DNA of 40,809 bases, taken from Mediterranea sp. (in: CFB group bacteria) (GTDB lineage: Bacteria > Bacteroidota > Bacteroidia > Bacteroidales > Bacteroidaceae). A program made the position numbers and the translations under genes. The notes under the pieces are model-generated. The model ran no database searches, was not told the origin of the DNA, and saw only the letters and a list, made by a program, of their open reading frames with translations. Positions 8,787 through 17,222 of this stretch are shown piece by piece (positions within the stretch are counted from its first letter, which is position 1; the number at the start of each line of letters is the position of its first letter). The stretch is taken from positions 1 to 40,809 of the forward strand of contig JAISIZ010000074.1 of NCBI GenBank assembly GCA_031261785.1. The letters run 5' to 3'.

Positions 8787-11774
8787 TCATTTAAAGCGGA
8801 TGTTCAGTCCCACGCTCACTTGCGTGGCCTGCGGGTAGGCGCTGTTCTCGTCGACACCGGGCGTGAGTCCGTTGAGCGTCACGATGGAGGGATCGTTGCC
8901 GCTGTATCCGGTCAGGGTGAACAGGTTCTTCGCCGTGGCGTAGACGCGCAGTCCGGCGATGTATTTATTGGGCTTGGGGGTGAAGTTGTAGCCCAGCGTC
9001 ACGTTGTCGAGCTTGAAGAAGTCGCCCTTCTCGAGGAAGAACGAGGAGATGACGCCGCCGCCGGTGGTGATATACGCGTCCTCGAGGTAGGCGCTGCGCA
9101 ACACGTTGTCGGTCCCGGCTCCCTTGAGTCCCATGCCGTAGCGGCGCATGTTGAAAATGTTGAACCCGAACGCCCCGTTGAAGGAGAGGCTCAGGTCGAA
9201 CGACTTCCAGCGCAGCGTGTTGTTCCACGAGAGGAACGAGGTGGGGGCGGCATTGCCGATGTAGCGTTTGTAGGCGGGATCGGCTTGCCCTACGGGCACG
9301 GTGCCGCCGTCGTTGTCGTACACCAGCATCAGCCCGTCCTCGCTCATGCCGGCGTACTGGTAGCCGTAGAACTGCCCCACCTTGCTGCCTTCCTGCACCC
9401 TGAAGAAGTACTCGTTGGTGCCCACGCCCGCCTTCAGGTAGAGGTCGACGTAGGAGGCCTTGTAGAAGCTGTCGGAGAGCTTGGTGAGCTTGGTGGTGCC
9501 GTAGGAGTAGTTGACGCCGGTGGTCCACTTCACGGGTGTCTGGGTGAAGACGTCGCCTTCGAGCGACAGCTCCACGCCGGTGTTCTTGGTGGTGCCCACG
9601 TTCACCAGGATGGTGGAGAAGACGTAGGGCGGCTGCGGGGCTGTATAGTTGTAGAGCAGGTCTTTCGACTGGCGCTCGAACCACTCCACCGAACCGCGGA
9701 CGCGGTTGAAGAGGGCGAAGTCGACGCCGATATTGAGGCTGGTGCTCTTCTCCCACGCCAGGTTGGGATTGGCGTTGTTCGAGGGGGCGTAGCCCGTCAC
9801 CCATGCCCCGTCCATGAGGTAGGTGGCGTTGTTGCCTATCTGCGCGTTGGTGTAGGAGCTGTAAGTGGCCAGCGACAGGTAGTTGTCGAATCCCGACCGT
9901 CCCGTCACGCCGTAGGAGATGCGCGGCTTGAGGCTCTGCACCTCGTCTTTGTAGGGCGACAGGAACTCCATGTTGGCCATCTCCCACGCCAGCGACACGG
10001 AGGGGAACGATCCCCATTTGTGGTTGGCGCCAAACTTGGTGGCTCCCTCGTGGCGGATGGAGGCGGAGGCGTAGATGAGGTCGCGCCAGTTGTAGTTCAC
10101 CCGCCCGAAGACGCCGATGAGCTTGTCGATCGACTTGCCGCTGTCCATCAACGCCTTCCCTTCGCCGAGGTAGCTTCCTCCGGCGAGGTCGTTGACGGCG
10201 ATGTTGTCGAAGTTGAAGTCGCTGTTCTCGGCGAAGAGGCGCTCCCATTGGTTCTCCTCGTAGCTATATCCCGCCATGGCCTTGAGCTTGTGTTCGCCCA
10301 GGTCGAGGGAGTAGTTGGCCGTCCACTCCACGCGGTTGATCCACCACTTCTGGTAGGTGACGTTGGCGCGTCCCTTGTATCCGTTCCAGTACGACTCGCC
10401 GGCGGTCGATGGGGTGTAGTATTGCTGCTTGAGGTCGTTGTAGTGGAGCGAGTAGCTCAGGGTGGTGTTGAGGAGGTGCTTCTCGGTGCGCAGCAGGTTG
10501 AGCTTGGCCTCGGCGGTGCCGAGGAGGTAGGCCCGCTGTCCGTTGTTGGTGATCTCCTTCATGGTCTGCACGGGGTTGGTGGCCCCGGTGGGTGAGGTGG
10601 GCTGGAAGTAGGTGCCGTCGGCGTTGTGTACGGGCATGGTGGGGTTCATGGTCATGGCGGCGTCGAACAGCCCGCCGTTGCCCCACTCCTCGTTCACGCG
10701 GCGGCCGCTGAGCGAGGCGTTCAGCTCGAGCAGGCCGTCCATGACGCGCTGGTTCACCACGAAGCGGGCGCCAAATTCCTCACGTCCGCTGCGTATATCG
10801 AGACCCGTACGCTTGATGTAGTTGATCGAGGCGCCGTAGTAGCCGTTCTTGAGGCTGCCGTCGATGGAGAGGTATTGGTTGTTGTCGTACGAGAAGTCGC
10901 GCATCAGCAGGCTGTACCAGTCGGTGTCGTACCCGTAGTCGGTGCCGCGGCGCGAGCGCCTGAACTCGTCGGGCGAGAGGATGTCGGGCTTCGCCTTGGC
11001 GAAGTTCACGCCAAACCAGCTGTCGTAGGTCACCTGCGTCCTGCCCTGTTCGCTGGTTCCCTTGCGTGTGGTGACGAGCACCACGCCGTTGGCGCCACGC
11101 GTGCCGTATATGGCCGACGAGGCGGCGTCTTTCAGCACGGTGATCGACTCGATGTCCTGCGCGGCCAGGTTGCGGATGTCGCCTCCGGCCACTCCGTCGA
11201 TCACCACCAATGGGTCGTTGCCCGCCTGTAGCGAGGTGGCGCCGCGTATCTGGAGCGACGATCCGCCGTTAGGGTCGGCCGGCGAGGTAGTGTTCACGGT
11301 GAGACCCGCCACCTTACCCGTCAGCATCTCCATGGGGTTGTTCATCGGCCCTTGCATGAACTTCGACTTGTCCACCTGCACGATGGAGCTGGAGAGTTCC
11401 TTGCGGCTGAGCGAGCCGTAGCCTACCACCACCACCTCGTCGAGCGCCTGCACGTCTTCCTGCAGCGTCACGTTGATGGTGGAGCGGCCTTCTACGGGCA
11501 CCTCTTGTTCCCGGTATCCTATAAAGGAAAAGAGCAGGGTGGACGAACTCCGTACCCCTCCGATGGAGTATTCGCCGTCGATGTTGGTTATGGTGCCCTG
11601 GGAGCTTCCCTTCACCACGACGGACGCGCCGATCACCGCTTCGCCCCGCGTGTCGGTCACCTTGCCGGTCACCGTCATCTCGTCTTGGGCAAAGGATGTC
11701 ACCGCGAAAAATAATCCGGCCAGTGCGCATACCTGCCGGCGCAAACAACGATAAATGGTCCTTTTTACATTCAT
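8787..11774 (-). CDS. susC: SusC-type TonB-dependent outer-membrane transporter (starch operon)
   Basis: A 995-residue TonB-dependent importer for malto-oligosaccharides. Order: signal peptide (to about SFAQ, residue 30), carboxypeptidase-regulatory-like domain (VTGKVTDTRGEAVIGASV, about 34-110), the Bacteroidetes motif DEVVVVGYG, plug (LQIRGATSLQAGNDPLVVIDG and VLKDAASSAIYGTRGANGVVLVTTRKG) and a beta-barrel ending in the expected aromatic-terminated strand (VGLNIRFK). An in-frame extension up to 11882 exists, but I chose ATG 11772-11774 because it gives a proper signal peptide and because the best promoter match lies inside the extension. First gene of the starch operon; no starch regulator lies next to it. 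Confidence 0.93.
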   Translation of the reverse strand: MNVKRTIYRCLRRQVCALAGLFFAVTSFAQDEMTVTGKVTDTRGEAVIGASVVVKGSSQGTITNIDGEYSIGGVRSSSTLLFSFIGYREQEVPVEGRSTINVTLQEDVQALDEVVVVGYGSLSRKELSSSIVQVDKSKFMQGPMNNPMEMLTGKVAGLTVNTTSPADPNGGSSLQIRGATSLQAGNDPLVVIDGVAGGDIRNLAAQDIESITVLKDAASSAIYGTRGANGVVLVTTRKGTSEQGRTQVTYDSWFGVNFAKAKPDILSPDEFRRSRRGTDYGYDTDWYSLLMRDFSYDNNQYLSIDGSLKNGYYGASINYIKRTGLDIRSGREEFGARFVVNQRVMDGLLELNASLSGRRVNEEWGNGGLFDAAMTMNPTMPVHNADGTYFQPTSPTGATNPVQTMKEITNNGQRAYLLGTAEAKLNLLRTEKHLLNTTLSYSLHYNDLKQQYYTPSTAGESYWNGYKGRANVTYQKWWINRVEWTANYSLDLGEHKLKAMAGYSYEENQWERLFAENSDFNFDNIAVNDLAGGSYLGEGKALMDSGKSIDKLIGVFGRVNYNWRDLIYASASIRHEGATKFGANHKWGSFPSVSLAWEMANMEFLSPYKDEVQSLKPRISYGVTGRSGFDNYLSLATYSSYTNAQIGNNATYLMDGAWVTGYAPSNNANPNLAWEKSTSLNIGVDFALFNRVRGSVEWFERQSKDLLYNYTAPQPPYVFSTILVNVGTTKNTGVELSLEGDVFTQTPVKWTTGVNYSYGTTKLTKLSDSFYKASYVDLYLKAGVGTNEYFFRVQEGSKVGQFYGYQYAGMSEDGLMLVYDNDGGTVPVGQADPAYKRYIGNAAPTSFLSWNNTLRWKSFDLSLSFNGAFGFNIFNMRRYGMGLKGAGTDNVLRSAYLEDAYITTGGGVISSFFLEKGDFFKLDNVTLGYNFTPKPNKYIAGLRVYATAKNLFTLTGYSGNDPSIVTLNGLTPGVDENSAYPQATQVSVGLNIRFK

Positions 11775-11818
11775 ACTATTAGCTTTATTGATTAACACAC
11801 GTTTTTCTTCTGCTGCCA

Positions 11819-11849
11819 CAAATGTACGCAGAACAGTTGACCCGACAAG
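11819..11849 (-). promoter_or_regulatory. Predicted promoter of the starch operon
   Basis: On the minus strand CTTG (11849-11846), 19 bases, then TACATTTG (11826-11819) match the Bacteroides consensus TTTG / TAnnTTTG with the usual spacing. A start point near 11812 would give a leader of about 38 bases before the susC ATG. Confidence 0.6.
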
Positions 11850-11950
11850 ACCCATCGAAAGAAAATCTAAAGGAGCAAACAAGGTAAATAGCTACGGCAC
11901 AAATAGATAATATCGATGACGAGGAGCGAAAAACTAAAAAAGTGATTAGT

Positions 11951-12120
11951 GATTTGCGGGAGTTCACCACAGAGGACACAGAGTTGCACAGAGTTTTTAT
12001 GTAGCGAATGCCCAGATTCAATGGTTCTCGAATGACGAGACGCGGCACGCCATTACACGCCAATCATTACAAAAAACCTCTGTGCAACTCTGTGTCCTCT
12101 GTGGTGAACCCCCGCAAACC
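11951..12120. repeat. Long inverted repeat, possible remnant of a small palindromic element
   Basis: Two arms are perfectly complementary over 32 bases (11962-11993 and 12078-12109; the arm begins GTTCACCACAGAGGACACAG). With two mismatches the match extends outward to 11951 and 12120. The 84-base centre has no reading frame of interest but contains GAGACGCGGCACGCC (12037-12051), resembling half of the palindrome at 27708-27738. It sits between the end of the second PUL and the starch promoter. In RNA it would fold into a very stable hairpin. Confidence 0.8.
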
Positions 12121-12183
12121 GTTCACGCGAATGGCATGAAGAACGCGCGAGGAGAAGAACCCTTCCGCGCTTCGAAAAGACGT

Positions 12184-12227
12184 AGCCCCATGCTCACTCG
12201 CTTCTCTTTCGGGATGAACATGGGGCT
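12184..12227 (-). terminator. Possible terminator after the second PUL
   Basis: AGCCCCATG (12184-12192) pairs perfectly with CATGGGGCT (12219-12227) across a 26-base loop. On the minus strand only a modest T stretch (CTTTTC) follows. It lies 35 bases past the GH2 stop. Weak by usual rules because the loop is long. Confidence 0.4.
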
Positions 12228-12261
12228 TTGTCGGTGACACCGAATGTGGCGTACCAGGTGT

Positions 12262-14070
12262 CTATCTGGAGGAATACCAATCCCGTAACACGTAGAACGC
12301 TTGTTTGCGCAGGCCGCGGTCGGAGATTACCCCCTTGCGGTTGAAGCCGTCCTGGATGTTGGGAAGCAATCGGCGCGAGGAGCGGAAGTCTTTCAGCACC
12401 CAGGGCGATATGCCTGCCACGTAACCCATCCGCTCGTCGATCATCTTCAGGGTTTTGCGATACAGCTCCGCTTGATACTCTTCCGTCCATATTTGGTTGG
12501 CCTCGCCATGGTATCCCGCCACGGCTCCTCCGCCAAACTCGCTTATCATCAGCGGCTTGTCGTAATCCACCTCCCACCTCACGCGGTCGATCTTTTCGTT
12601 GAGGCCGTCGTACCAGCCCACATATTGGTTCACGCTCACGATGTCCACGTATTGGCTCATGTTGTCGCGGATGGACAGCACCTCCTTCGACTTGTCGTTC
12701 CGCTCCATGGCCATGCTTATCAGCCGGGTATCGTCCTTCTCCCTGGCGTGCCGGGCCAGAGAGGACAGGAACTTGTCGCGCGCGTCGCCATGTGGTGTCT
12801 CGTTGGCGATAGACCACACGAAGACGTTCGCCCGGTTCTGGTCCCGTTCAATCATCTCGTCCAACTGGTTCAGGGCGTTCTCGAAAACATAGTCCTTTTC
12901 CCAGTGAATAGTCCAGTAGACCGGAATCTCGGACCATACGAGCAGTCCCATCTTCTCGGCGAGGCGCACCATCTGCTCGTTGTGCGGGTAGTGGGCCAGG
13001 CGGACGTAGTTGCATCCCAGCTCCTTCGCCCAGCTCAGCAACGTGAGATCTTCCTCGGCGCTGAACACGCGGCCGTTACGGAAGGCAGCCTCCTCATGTA
13101 TGCTGATTCCTTTCAGGAAGATGGACTTGCCGTTGAGCCATATCTCGCGTCCCCGGGTCTCGATCGTCCGGAAGCCCAGCTCGTCGGTGACGGCATCGGT
13201 GGCTGACGATATTTTCACGGCATACAGCTTGGGATTCTCGGGCGACCAAAGCTTCGGGGTGGCCTTCACTTCGGCCGAGGCATAGCCGGTGGCGTCGGTG
13301 ACCAAGCTTCGCTTGACCTTGAGTTCGGGGATCTCTATCTCGACCTTCTGTCCCGCCTGCTTGCCGGACATCCAAGCCTTCATCTCCAGCACGTTGTCGC
13401 TTCCCTTCTTCAGCTGCACCTTGTACGACTGGATGAATGTCTGCGGCAACTCCACCAACAGCACGTCGCGCGTGATGCCGCCGTAGTTGAACCAATCGAA
13501 GTTGTTGGTCGGTACGGCATCGGCCCTACGCTTGTCGTCGACCTTCACCACCAGGCTGTTGCGTCCGGGCTTGACGAGGTCGGTCACGTCGAGGTTGAAG
13601 GGCGTGTAGCCTCCCTCGTGTTCGCCCGCCTTCTCTCCGTTGAGGTAGACTTTGGTGTCGTAGTTGGCGCCGGCGAAGTAGAGATAAACCCGCGTACCGG
13701 CTTTCGGGACGTATTGAAACTGTCGCCTGAACCAAAGGGTGCCCTCGTACAGGAACAGATTGTCGGCAAACGTGTTCCAGTCGCCCGGCACAGGCATCAC
13801 GGGAGAGGTGTCGAAATCGTATTCCTTATATGTCTTTATGTTGTCCACCTGGTGATCCTTGAAGAAGCCGTCGGAGGTAGGACGACGACGATAGTCGTAA
13901 TACCCCGTTTCGAGAGGATCGACCAAATAATTCCAATAACCGTTTAGGCTGCTGTGCGCACGGCCATATACGTTCTGGAGAAGAGGACGGGCGTCCTTCG
14001 CCGTTTGGGCGAAGGACAAGAGGCTGATGAATAAAACTGCCAATAGTAATGCTGTTCTTTTAAAAGTCAT
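12262..14070 (-). CDS. GH2 glycoside hydrolase, beta-glucuronidase-like (NxK motif)
   Basis: A 602-residue secreted GH2 enzyme (signal peptide to about FAQ, residue 22). Domains in order: sugar-binding jelly roll (about 30-210), Ig-like domain (about 215-300), (beta/alpha)8 barrel (about 305-602). Acid/base E424 lies in SIANE and nucleophile E511 in ISEFGG. N577-R578-K579 (NRKG) is the NxK motif that holds the substrate carboxylate in beta-glucuronidases. The distance from acid/base to this motif (153 residues) equals that in E. coli GusA (E413 to N566). A glucuronidase or galacturonidase is therefore more likely than a galactosidase, though specificity is not proven. It follows the PKD-like lipoprotein gene by 24 bases as the last gene of the second PUL. 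Confidence 0.8.
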   Translation of the reverse strand: MTFKRTALLLAVLFISLLSFAQTAKDARPLLQNVYGRAHSSLNGYWNYLVDPLETGYYDYRRRPTSDGFFKDHQVDNIKTYKEYDFDTSPVMPVPGDWNTFADNLFLYEGTLWFRRQFQYVPKAGTRVYLYFAGANYDTKVYLNGEKAGEHEGGYTPFNLDVTDLVKPGRNSLVVKVDDKRRADAVPTNNFDWFNYGGITRDVLLVELPQTFIQSYKVQLKKGSDNVLEMKAWMSGKQAGQKVEIEIPELKVKRSLVTDATGYASAEVKATPKLWSPENPKLYAVKISSATDAVTDELGFRTIETRGREIWLNGKSIFLKGISIHEEAAFRNGRVFSAEEDLTLLSWAKELGCNYVRLAHYPHNEQMVRLAEKMGLLVWSEIPVYWTIHWEKDYVFENALNQLDEMIERDQNRANVFVWSIANETPHGDARDKFLSSLARHAREKDDTRLISMAMERNDKSKEVLSIRDNMSQYVDIVSVNQYVGWYDGLNEKIDRVRWEVDYDKPLMISEFGGGAVAGYHGEANQIWTEEYQAELYRKTLKMIDERMGYVAGISPWVLKDFRSSRRLLPNIQDGFNRKGVISDRGLRKQAFYVLRDWYSSR

Positions 14071-14094
14071 TGCGCTATTCTGTTTATATAATGA

Positions 14095-15600
14095 TTAATC
14101 CGTTAATTCGATATTGTCGAAATAGAAAATGCCAGGATTCGCGCTGGTCCCCTTCGCGTACTGCCCGCCAAATTGTATGACCCAAGTGTTGAACGTGGTT
14201 ATGGCCGCGCTGCCCGAGAAGTCGAACTCCAACTCGATCCATTTGCCATAATTGGCCGATGCCACGGTTTGCGTCTGGGTCACGGTCAACGCGGCGTTCT
14301 TGCTGTCGGCAAGACTTACCGCAACCGTAGGTTTGAGGTTCACCCCGTCGTAGTTGTTCGTGGTGGGTAAGAACACCTGCATCTTCAGGCGATTCTTGGT
14401 CGTGAGGTCGAGGGTGTAATCCCTGGTCAGCGTCAGCCGCTCGTCGTTCCCGGTTCCCCTCACCACACGGACGATGGAATCGGACGTGTTCACTGCGGAG
14501 ATATTCACGCTTCTCACTACGGAATAGGTGGGCAAGCCCCAAGGATTCGTTCCCATATCCGACAGGATGAATGTCAGCGACTTGGACGCGTTCTCGAACC
14601 CCTCATTCAAACTGTCTTCCTTCGGAGCAGGCTCTTCGGCCGGTGTCTCAGACTCTATGGGATAGCCTTTGGGCACGAGCAGATAATGGTCTTCCCATCG
14701 GGCCGTGGCCCGCGAGGCGGGAGAGGTCTCTTCGTGCACCACCCGCAGGTAATTCTCGGAAATGGAATCGATCCGGTACTCGATGTCGGAAGGGGAATTA
14801 CCGCGGTAGAAGAACATGTACGCGCCACCCGATAGCTTGAGGTAGTAGTATTCTTTCCCGCCAGACTCGCGCTTGGTGATCGACCATTTCTGTGGTTGCG
14901 CCCCTGGGGTGTAGTTGACGATGAAGTCACCTTTGGGCGAAGAAGTCACTCCCGTGACCACGCCCATCTGCCTCAACTGTTCTATGCGGTATTGGGCTAT
15001 GCCGTCTATGGTGCCGCCATGGGAATAGGATTTCCCATGATTCTCGTACACGCACTCAGCGCCCAGCAGCTTGAAGGTGATTTCGTCGTCGTACATACCC
15101 GTCTCGGCATAGAACAAAGGCGCTTTCTTGTCGTCGGATTCCTGCCCTTGCTGGCGTTTCCACAAGCGCACGTGTCCCGTACGCAAGGAGTCGAGCACCC
15201 ACGTCTTGCCCCCGGCGGCCTCCACGCCGCCGGTGAGGAATTCGTAGACGGGGTCGTTGACCAAGGCCATATTGTCTTGCGTGATTTTGATCTCCCTGGA
15301 CACGGTCACGTCTTTCGTCCCGTCGTAATAGGTCATGGTTACCGTGTACATGCCCGTGAAGGCGTATCCGGCATATACCGTATCGCCAACCGCGGTCTGT
15401 CCGTTGCCCAAGTCCCACGTTGGGGGAAGCACCTCTCCCAAGAGGCCGTTGACGAACATGAACGAGTTGTCGTCGGCCATGTCGACCACCTTGATACGTC
15501 CGTCGTCGGGTATCGGCGCAAAGTCCATGTCGGGATTCACCGGCGTGCAGGCCCACACGCTCGCGAGGCATATACTTATAAATAATGTGATCTTCTTCAT
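14095..15600 (-). CDS. PKD-like surface glycan-binding lipoprotein (SusE-position protein)
   Basis: The 501-residue product has a lipoprotein signal (LASVWAC) and stands where PULs encode their second surface glycan-binding protein, 22 bases after susD. Residues about 35-110 resemble a PKD fold (PPTWDLGNGQTAVGDTVYAGY, shortened here to its key W, G and Y positions). The middle (about 120-310) is unassigned. After a Pro/Glu-rich linker (about 318-330), the C-terminal 165 residues look like a carbohydrate-binding jelly roll ending with GIFYFDNIEL. Binding of the same glycan that the GH128 and GH2 enzymes attack is inferred from context only. Confidence 0.7.
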   Translation of the reverse strand: MKKITLFISICLASVWACTPVNPDMDFAPIPDDGRIKVVDMADDNSFMFVNGLLGEVLPPTWDLGNGQTAVGDTVYAGYAFTGMYTVTMTYYDGTKDVTVSREIKITQDNMALVNDPVYEFLTGGVEAAGGKTWVLDSLRTGHVRLWKRQQGQESDDKKAPLFYAETGMYDDEITFKLLGAECVYENHGKSYSHGGTIDGIAQYRIEQLRQMGVVTGVTSSPKGDFIVNYTPGAQPQKWSITKRESGGKEYYYLKLSGGAYMFFYRGNSPSDIEYRIDSISENYLRVVHEETSPASRATARWEDHYLLVPKGYPIESETPAEEPAPKEDSLNEGFENASKSLTFILSDMGTNPWGLPTYSVVRSVNISAVNTSDSIVRVVRGTGNDERLTLTRDYTLDLTTKNRLKMQVFLPTTNNYDGVNLKPTVAVSLADSKNAALTVTQTQTVASANYGKWIELEFDFSGSAAITTFNTWVIQFGGQYAKGTSANPGIFYFDNIELTD

Positions 15601-15622
15601 ATCCGTTATTTTTTTGAGGTGA

Positions 15623-17197
15623 TTAATTATATCCCGGATTCTGTTTGAGGGTATAGTTGCTGTTCACTATTTCCGAGGTCGGTATGGGCAGCAAGCCCTG
15701 TGCCTCGTAATTGAAGCGTTGTACGAAGATGCCTTCGGGATCGGTCTCGTCAATGCACTGCTTGGCATAATCCAATCCGCGACGCATCAAGTCCCAATAT
15801 CGGAGTCCTTCGCACGCGAACTCGAGTTCCCGCTCGGCGTAGATGAGGTCTATGTTGACCGTGGTGACGGCCGCCGCGGTGCCCATCGCCCTTTCGCGCA
15901 CCCTCCTGTAATACTCCAAAGCTTTGCCCGAATCTCCACCTCGCAGGTTCAGTTCGGAAGCCATCAGCAGGATGTCCGAAAAGCGAATGACCGGATTGTT
16001 GTAGGGATAGTTCACGCGGACATCGCCTTTGTTCGACTGAAACTCTTTCAGGGCCGCCCATTTACGGGGGAATATCCCTCCATCTTGATAGCCCGGCTTG
16101 TAATTAACCCCTTCGTCGGCAGGCACGACAAAAGAGGCGGCCTTGCGTTCGTCCTGGTCGCTGAACAGGGCATAATATGCTTTCGAGATCGGGGCGAACG
16201 ACCAACCGTCGGCGTACTTGGATTTATCCCCGGCGTTCAGGCGCATCGACCACAGCAGTACGGAGAGGTTGCCGTCGGCCACCTCGCGGTTGCTGTTGTC
16301 CCATCCTTGATAAGACTTCTCGGAGAACTGGATCTCGAACACCGACTCGGCGTTGTTCTTGTTCAACGGAGAGAACAAATCGCCGTATCGGGGCAACAAC
16401 CCATGTCCGCTCTGGTATATCAAATCCTCGCTGATGCTTATGATATTCGCCAAAGAGATATCGCCCAATTGGCTCTGGTCATAGTATCCCGTATAGTACA
16501 GCCATACGCGCATCAACAATCCTTGCGCCGCGCTTTTGGTCACCCGGCCTAACTCCACGGCAGGAAGGTCTTTGTAAGCGGGGAGCACGGCCATGGCCTC
16601 CCGCAGATCAGTCGCTATTTGCGAATAGACCGCTCCGGGCGGAGCCTGCTCCTGCACAAACTCACTGCTGGACAAGGCTTTTGTGATGAGAGGGATATTC
16701 CCGAACAGCCGCACCATGTCGAAATAGAAATAGGCGCGCAGGAATTTGGCCTCGGCGGCATAGCGTTCCCGCAGTTGTTCTTTCTCGAAGTTGGCCGTGG
16801 GCAATTTCTCCAGCAATAAGTTGACCCGATATATGCCCGAGTAATATTTCCTCCAAAGGGAGCGCACGTTCGTCACGTCGCCATTTAGGGTCCCCCTGTT
16901 GAAGCGCTCCATGGTAGCCCCGTCCGTGGCATTGTCGCCACCGGCGTAGCAGCGGTCGCCCATGATTTCGCTAATCCATTCGAAAGGAATGCTGCCCGCT
17001 CCGCTGCCGGGCGTGTTCACGGCTCCCCATTGCAACACGTCGTAGACGGATACCAGAGCCGAGAAACACTCCTGCTCGTTCTTGTAATAATTGGTTTCCA
17101 ATTCCTCGGTAATTGGATTCAGGTCGAGCAAGCCGTTGCAAGCGCTCGTCAGCAGAAGAGCTGCCAGGACGACTATATATTTTATCTGCTTTTTCAT
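15623..17197 (-). CDS. SusD/RagB family lipoprotein (second PUL)
   Basis: A 524-residue SusD homologue with lipobox LLTSAC (lipidated C20) and family landmarks: NYYKNEQECFSALVSVYDVL near the N-terminus, the TPR-like AEAKFLRAYFYFDMVRLFGNIPL, the C-terminal ERELEFACEGLRYWDLMRRG, and LLPIPTSEI...NPGYN at the end. It would cap the SusC transporter encoded 25 bases upstream. Its glycan ligand is not evident from sequence. Confidence 0.93.
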   Translation of the reverse strand: MKKQIKYIVVLAALLLTSACNGLLDLNPITEELETNYYKNEQECFSALVSVYDVLQWGAVNTPGSGAGSIPFEWISEIMGDRCYAGGDNATDGATMERFNRGTLNGDVTNVRSLWRKYYSGIYRVNLLLEKLPTANFEKEQLRERYAAEAKFLRAYFYFDMVRLFGNIPLITKALSSSEFVQEQAPPGAVYSQIATDLREAMAVLPAYKDLPAVELGRVTKSAAQGLLMRVWLYYTGYYDQSQLGDISLANIISISEDLIYQSGHGLLPRYGDLFSPLNKNNAESVFEIQFSEKSYQGWDNSNREVADGNLSVLLWSMRLNAGDKSKYADGWSFAPISKAYYALFSDQDERKAASFVVPADEGVNYKPGYQDGGIFPRKWAALKEFQSNKGDVRVNYPYNNPVIRFSDILLMASELNLRGGDSGKALEYYRRVRERAMGTAAAVTTVNIDLIYAERELEFACEGLRYWDLMRRGLDYAKQCIDETDPEGIFVQRFNYEAQGLLPIPTSEIVNSNYTLKQNPGYN

Positions 17198-17222
17198 ATC
17201 GTTTCCTATTTATCAGTTTTGT

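Noticed and set aside
8820..10595. Long open frame (591 codons) opposite susC
   Set aside because: Antisense shadow of the TonB-dependent transporter with biased composition and no recognisable domain.
11775..11882. N-terminal extension of susC
   Set aside because: It lacks a signal peptide at its start and contains the predicted promoter.
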